From SHYQ01 sp041674525 (GTDB taxonomy: Bacteria > Chloroflexota > Dehalococcoidia > UBA2979), in NCBI GenBank assembly GCA_041674525.1, contig JBAYVN010000067.1, positions 1 to 13,290 on the forward strand: 13,290 nt of DNA, in the 5' to 3' direction. The notes beneath the pieces are model-generated. The model made no database searches. It was given only the letters and a program-made list of their open reading frames with translations, and was not told the DNA's origin. The translations under genes and the position numbers were made by a program. Below are positions 11,427-13,290 of this stretch, piece after piece (the stretch's first letter is position 1; every line of letters starts with the position of its first letter).

Positions 11427-11804
11427 CTACTCGCCGCGCGCCTTGGCGAGGGCGGCGCGGGCGGGCGCGATCAGCCCATCCCACGCGTCGGCGTCGGGGA
11501 CGCCGCGCCCGCATTCCAGCGCCTTCTGCATGGCCATCGCGGCGGTAGCCGCTTCGAGCGCCGCCACGAGGTCGTCATGCGCGTTGCAGGCGCGGACGAT
11601 GAACTCCGCGGTGGCGACGGCTTCGAGTCGGCTGACGCCCTCGTCCCAAGCGTATGGGTAGAAGCCTCCGGGTCGGACCACGCAGACGGCGTCCTCACCG
11701 TCGTCGGGCTCGGGGCCGTAGATGGCCAAAGGCCATCCGGACCACTCTTTGCCATCGTCGCAGATAAAGACGTGCCACGGCGTCGGTGTGTGTTTGGTTC
11801 CCAT
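11427..11804 (-). CDS. Conserved phage 'HTPxPW ... RACNAHDDLVAALE' protein
   Basis: 125 residues. The ATG at 11804 is chosen because GGAGGA lies 6 nt before it; an ATG at 11810 directly abuts that site. MGTKHTPTPWHVFI at the N-terminus, LEAVATAEFIVRACNAHDDL at about 70-90 and VAALEAATAAMAM are the marks of a very common small phage family (homologues: HTPGPW ... NA.LIAAAPDLL.AL). It is abundant in phages of many hosts, full length here, and has no proven function. Its gene closes the right-hand minus-strand block and converges on the primase gene. Confidence 0.88.
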   Translation of the reverse strand: MGTKHTPTPWHVFICDDGKEWSGWPLAIYGPEPDDGEDAVCVVRPGGFYPYAWDEGVSRLEAVATAEFIVRACNAHDDLVAALEAATAAMAMQKALECGRGVPDADAWDGLIAPARAALAKARGE

Positions 11805-11847
11805 GTTCATTCCTCCCGCGCGTATCCGTCGCGCCCCGGGTTGCGTG

Positions 11848-11873
11848 CCCGCCCGGTTGCGTTCCCGGGCGGG
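11848..11873. other. Strong intergenic hairpin
   Basis: CCCGCCCGG (11848-11856) and CCGGGCGGG (11865-11873) form a perfect 9-bp all-GC stem with an 8-nt loop, in the 83-nt gap before the HTPxPW gene. No T-tract on either strand; may stabilise or separate gene messages. Confidence 0.6.
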
Positions 11874-11887
11874 GCTGGCGGGCTGGT

Positions 11888-12127
11888 TCAGGCGCGGTCG
11901 ATCAGGACGTGCGCCCCGCTTCCGTCGTGGAGGGTGCCCGACGCGAGGGAGTGCAGGTTATCCCACCCCACCTTGACGAGCAGGGCTTCCGCGGCTGCCC
12001 GGTGGTTGCCGTCGATGTTCAGCGCGTAGTCGTAGGGGACGGTCAGGCGTCCGGCGTCACAGCGAGCCGTGATGCGGGAGCCGGTGGAATTGGTCGGGCC
12101 GTGGTACTTGGTCTGAATCGCCTGCAT
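11888..12127 (-). CDS. Conserved phage protein, 'MQAIQTKYHGPTN' family
   Basis: 79 residues; the ATG at 12127 has GGAGGA 7 nt upstream. MQAIQTKYHGPTNSTGSRIT, ARCDAGRLTVPYDYALNIDG and NHRAAAEALLVKVGW are diagnostic of a widespread small phage family of this length (homologues: GPTN..GSRI.A.C..GR......D..L....NH..AA..L..K.GW). It is soluble, alpha/beta, with no known activity. It has a 43-nt gap to the upstream gene and an 83-nt gap with a hairpin downstream, unlike the overlapping genes at the left. In-frame extension to 12178 is not supported. Confidence 0.9.
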   Translation of the reverse strand: MQAIQTKYHGPTNSTGSRITARCDAGRLTVPYDYALNIDGNHRAAAEALLVKVGWDNLHSLASGTLHDGSGAHVLIDRA

Positions 12128-12147
12128 GGTGGTTCCTCCGTCGTTCG

Positions 12148-12163
12148 CCCGGGTCTCCCCGGG
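12148..12163. other. Short intergenic hairpin
   Basis: CCCGGG (12148-12153) and CCCGGG (12158-12163) pair around a TCTC loop in the short gap between two genes; the same type of GC hairpin occurs in the other gaps of this block. Confidence 0.45.
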
Positions 12164-12170
12164 GCTGGCT

Positions 12171-12533
12171 TCAGTCAATCGCGTTCCCGGGCTCCAGCCA
12201 CGGGCTCAAGGCGTCGTGCTCCGCGCGTTGCGCCTCCCGCGCCAGTCGCTCGTTGCGTAGGCGTTCCGAGTACGCTCGCAGCTCCGCCCACTCCACCGCC
12301 AGGGCGCGGCACGCCTCGCACCCCGCGACGTGCGCCGGCACGCACGGGAGCCACGTACGCGCCTCGGGACGCTTCAAGCGGCGCGGGGAGTCGCCGGGGT
12401 GCTCGATCACGTCCGCGACATGGCCCGCGAGGCGGAGCGTCACGGTATCCCACCCCGTCAGGTGCTCGAGGGCGGACGCGAGGGCATCGCGGCCGTACAG
12501 GGCGTTGAGGGTGGCGAGGGGTGGTGGGCTCAT
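12171..12533 (-). CDS. 120-residue phage protein with HxxxC..C motif
   Basis: AGGAGG lies 7 nt before the ATG at 12533. Residues 1-50 (TLNALYGRDALASALEHLTG) are helical; 55-75 contain TWLPCVPAHVAGCEACRALA, where C63, H67, C71 and C74 could bind zinc, as in anti-sigma-factor type HxxxCxxC sites; the C-terminal half is an Arg/Glu-rich helix (ELRAYSERLRNERLAREAQR), probably coiled coil. A zinc-containing anti-sigma-like regulator is a speculative reading, since the HxxxCxxC motif fits but the rest does not clearly match. Otherwise unknown. Confidence 0.75.
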   Translation of the reverse strand: MSPPPLATLNALYGRDALASALEHLTGWDTVTLRLAGHVADVIEHPGDSPRRLKRPEARTWLPCVPAHVAGCEACRALAVEWAELRAYSERLRNERLAREAQRAEHDALSPWLEPGNAID

Positions 12534-12567
12534 GGTGAATCCTCCTGTCAGTTATGCGCGGCTCCGT

Positions 12568-12624
12568 TGCCGCCGCCGCCCCCGAACGCACCGCGCGTGG
12601 CGGGTTTCGGGGGTCGCGGCGGCA
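12568..12624. other. Long two-part hairpin in the intergenic gap
   Basis: TGCCGCCGC (12568-12576) pairs with GCGGCGGCA (12616-12624), then after a 2x2 internal loop CCCCCGAA (12579-12586) pairs with TTCGGGGG (12606-12613), leaving a 19-nt loop: 17 bp in all. Too long and too well paired to be chance; it lies in the 128-nt gap between two phage genes. No T-tract. Confidence 0.7.
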
Positions 12625-12646
12625 CGCGACCGGGTGAGCGGTCGCG
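12625..12646. other. Second hairpin abutting the first
   Basis: CGCGACC (12625-12631) and GGTCGCG (12640-12646), a perfect 7-bp stem with loop GGGTGAGC, starts on the base after the longer hairpin ends, so the two helices could stack. Confidence 0.65.
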
Positions 12647-12661
12647 CGTCCGCGGCGGGGA

Positions 12662-12883
12662 CTAGAGCCCGCCCTCCGTGTGCCTACGGTAGACCGAGGA
12701 CAGGATGCCCACGGAGTAGGCGATAGACCGCAAGGCGCGGGCTCGGGCTCCGGGGTAGTCCCCGTTGTTTGCAGCCTCGATGGCGTCACTGAGGCAAAGC
12801 CGCGCGGACGATTCCATCTGCCCGCCCATGACGCGGCGGGCATCCCTGATAACGCAATCGGTCGTGGTCTGGGTCTTTCGCAT
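12662..12883 (-). CDS. 73-residue helical hypothetical phage protein
   Basis: ATG at 12883 with GAGGAA about 8 nt upstream; TAG at 12662. The product (MRKTQTTTDCVIRDARRVMG ... SSARLCLSDAIEAANNGDY ... ARALRSIAYSVGILSSVYRR) is all-helical, soluble, with two amphipathic helices separated by NNGDYPGA, a helix-turn-helix-like or tetratricopeptide-like hairpin ('A...A..GDY..A...A..S') of the kind often seen in small phage proteins. I know no specific family. Codon use matches its neighbours. Confidence 0.75.
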   Translation of the reverse strand: MRKTQTTTDCVIRDARRVMGGQMESSARLCLSDAIEAANNGDYPGARARALRSIAYSVGILSSVYRRHTEGGL

Positions 12884-12898
12884 GGTCGTGATTCCTCA

Positions 12899-12937
12899 GC
12901 GGCTCGCGCCGCGCGTTGCGGGGGGCGGGATTGCCCC
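12899..12937. other. Two small GC hairpins in the gap
   Basis: GCGGC-tcgc-GCCGC (12899-12912) and GGGGC-gggatt-GCCCC (12922-12937) lie between the membrane microprotein gene and the next gene. Short, so individually weak evidence; listed because all gaps in this block contain such stems. Confidence 0.4.
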
Positions 12938-12946
12938 GGGGGTGTG

Positions 12947-13042
12947 TCAGCCGCGGAGCCCGGCAAACGCCAGGACGAGGCAGATAGACGCGATGGCGAG
13001 CGGGGGAGTGATGACGAGTGCGAGGATGAGGCGGTCGAGCAT
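12947..13042 (-). CDS. 31-residue membrane microprotein
   Basis: ATG at 13042 with GGAG 9 nt upstream and TGA at 12947. The product MLDRLILALVITPPLAIASI continues CLVLAFAGLRG: one hydrophobic helix with a PP kink in the middle, charged residues only at the first four and last two positions. This positive-ended, single-span layout is typical of phage membrane peptides. Size leaves doubt, but the ribosome site and gap-free placement at the head of the block support it. Confidence 0.55.
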   Translation of the reverse strand: MLDRLILALVITPPLAIASICLVLAFAGLRG

Positions 13043-13140
13043 GGCGGGAAACTCCAACGGGGTTAGGTGCCCGTGTAACCGCGCCGCAAGCAGCTGCGAC
13101 GTGGGGGGACGGTACGACGAAACGCGGGTGCCCGTCTACC

Positions 13141-13180
13141 GGGGAATACCCGGGGGCCAACCAGGGGAATCCCGGGGGCC
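13141..13180. repeat. Pair of direct repeats with internal dyads
   Basis: GGGGAATACCCGGGGGCC (13141-13158) and GGGGAATCCCGGGGGCC (13164-13180) differ by one inserted A and are spaced 23 nt start to start. Each contains a GGG..CCC dyad. Arrangement and position upstream of the right-hand block suggest an operator. Confidence 0.65.
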
Positions 13181-13215
13181 GAGAGGCAGCGCATAGAAGA
13201 ACGCGCGCGCGAGAG

Positions 13216-13287
13216 CATACGCGCAACAATATTGCGGAGGCGACGCGATGCGCGCAACAAACGCGCAGGCGAGCGAACGCGCAACGC
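13216..13287. repeat. Iteron-like GCGCAACAA repeats
   Basis: GCGCAACAA at 13221-13229 and 13252-13260 (31 nt apart, roughly three helical turns), each preceded by AT-C/G context (CATAC, GATGC), and a shorter GCGCAAC at 13279-13285. An AATATT sits beside the first copy. The array may continue past the window edge. Candidate operator or replication iterons. Confidence 0.5.
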
Positions 13288-13290
13288 GCG

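Noticed and set aside
13063..13194. Minus-strand frame beginning MRCLSAPGIPLVG in the repeat region
   Set aside because: No ribosome site, product follows from the direct repeats, and it covers probable operator sequence.

Overview
The window looks like the accessory/early region of a high-GC double-stranded DNA phage or prophage. Most genes are tiny, tightly packed and read leftward (minus strand). The recognisable ones are phage types: a RusA-like Holliday-junction resolvase, an ASCH-like 'morphogenetic' phage protein, a stand-alone primase zinc domain, an SSB-like protein, an HNH endonuclease, an excisionase-type HTH protein, two tRNA-Glu genes and several conserved phage orphan families. 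No structural, lysis, terminase or rRNA genes are visible. Strong AGGAGG-type ribosome sites and GC-rich codons fit a high-GC bacterial host, but the host cannot be named from this sequence.

Layout. (1) 1-9466, minus strand: one long run of about 24 genes, starting at a sigma70-like promoter just right of the HTH gene (9263-9466), then the SSB-like gene, then an Imm5-like alanine-repeat gene and small orphan genes down to the left edge, where the last gene is cut. Most junctions are 4-nt ATGA or GTGA overlaps. Several next-gene ribosome sites lie inside the last codons of the upstream gene, and some junctions share an identical 14-19 nt sequence. The run is interrupted once, around 5.6-6.3 kb, by a free-standing HNH endonuclease gene. 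(2) 9467-10660: a regulatory and RNA segment with the promoter, a Rho-independent terminator, two further hairpins, a 541-bp MITE-like transposable element with terminal inverted repeats and an 8-bp target duplication, and two tandem tRNA-Glu genes (UUC and CUC) with encoded CCA ends. (3) 10783-11337: the only convincing plus-strand gene, a CHC2 primase zinc-finger protein without a catalytic domain. (4) 11427-13042, minus strand: five small genes, each with its own ribosome site and separated by gaps that hold GC-rich hairpins, so organised differently from block 1. (5) 13043-13290: no confident gene, but iteron-like and palindromic direct repeats that could be an operator or origin.

How it fits together: the HTH protein, SSB-like protein, RusA and primase zinc domain point to DNA replication, recombination and its control. 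The many small cysteine-rich and single-helix membrane proteins look like host-takeover or defence/counter-defence accessory genes. The HNH gene and the MITE are mobile DNA that has landed in the phage genome.
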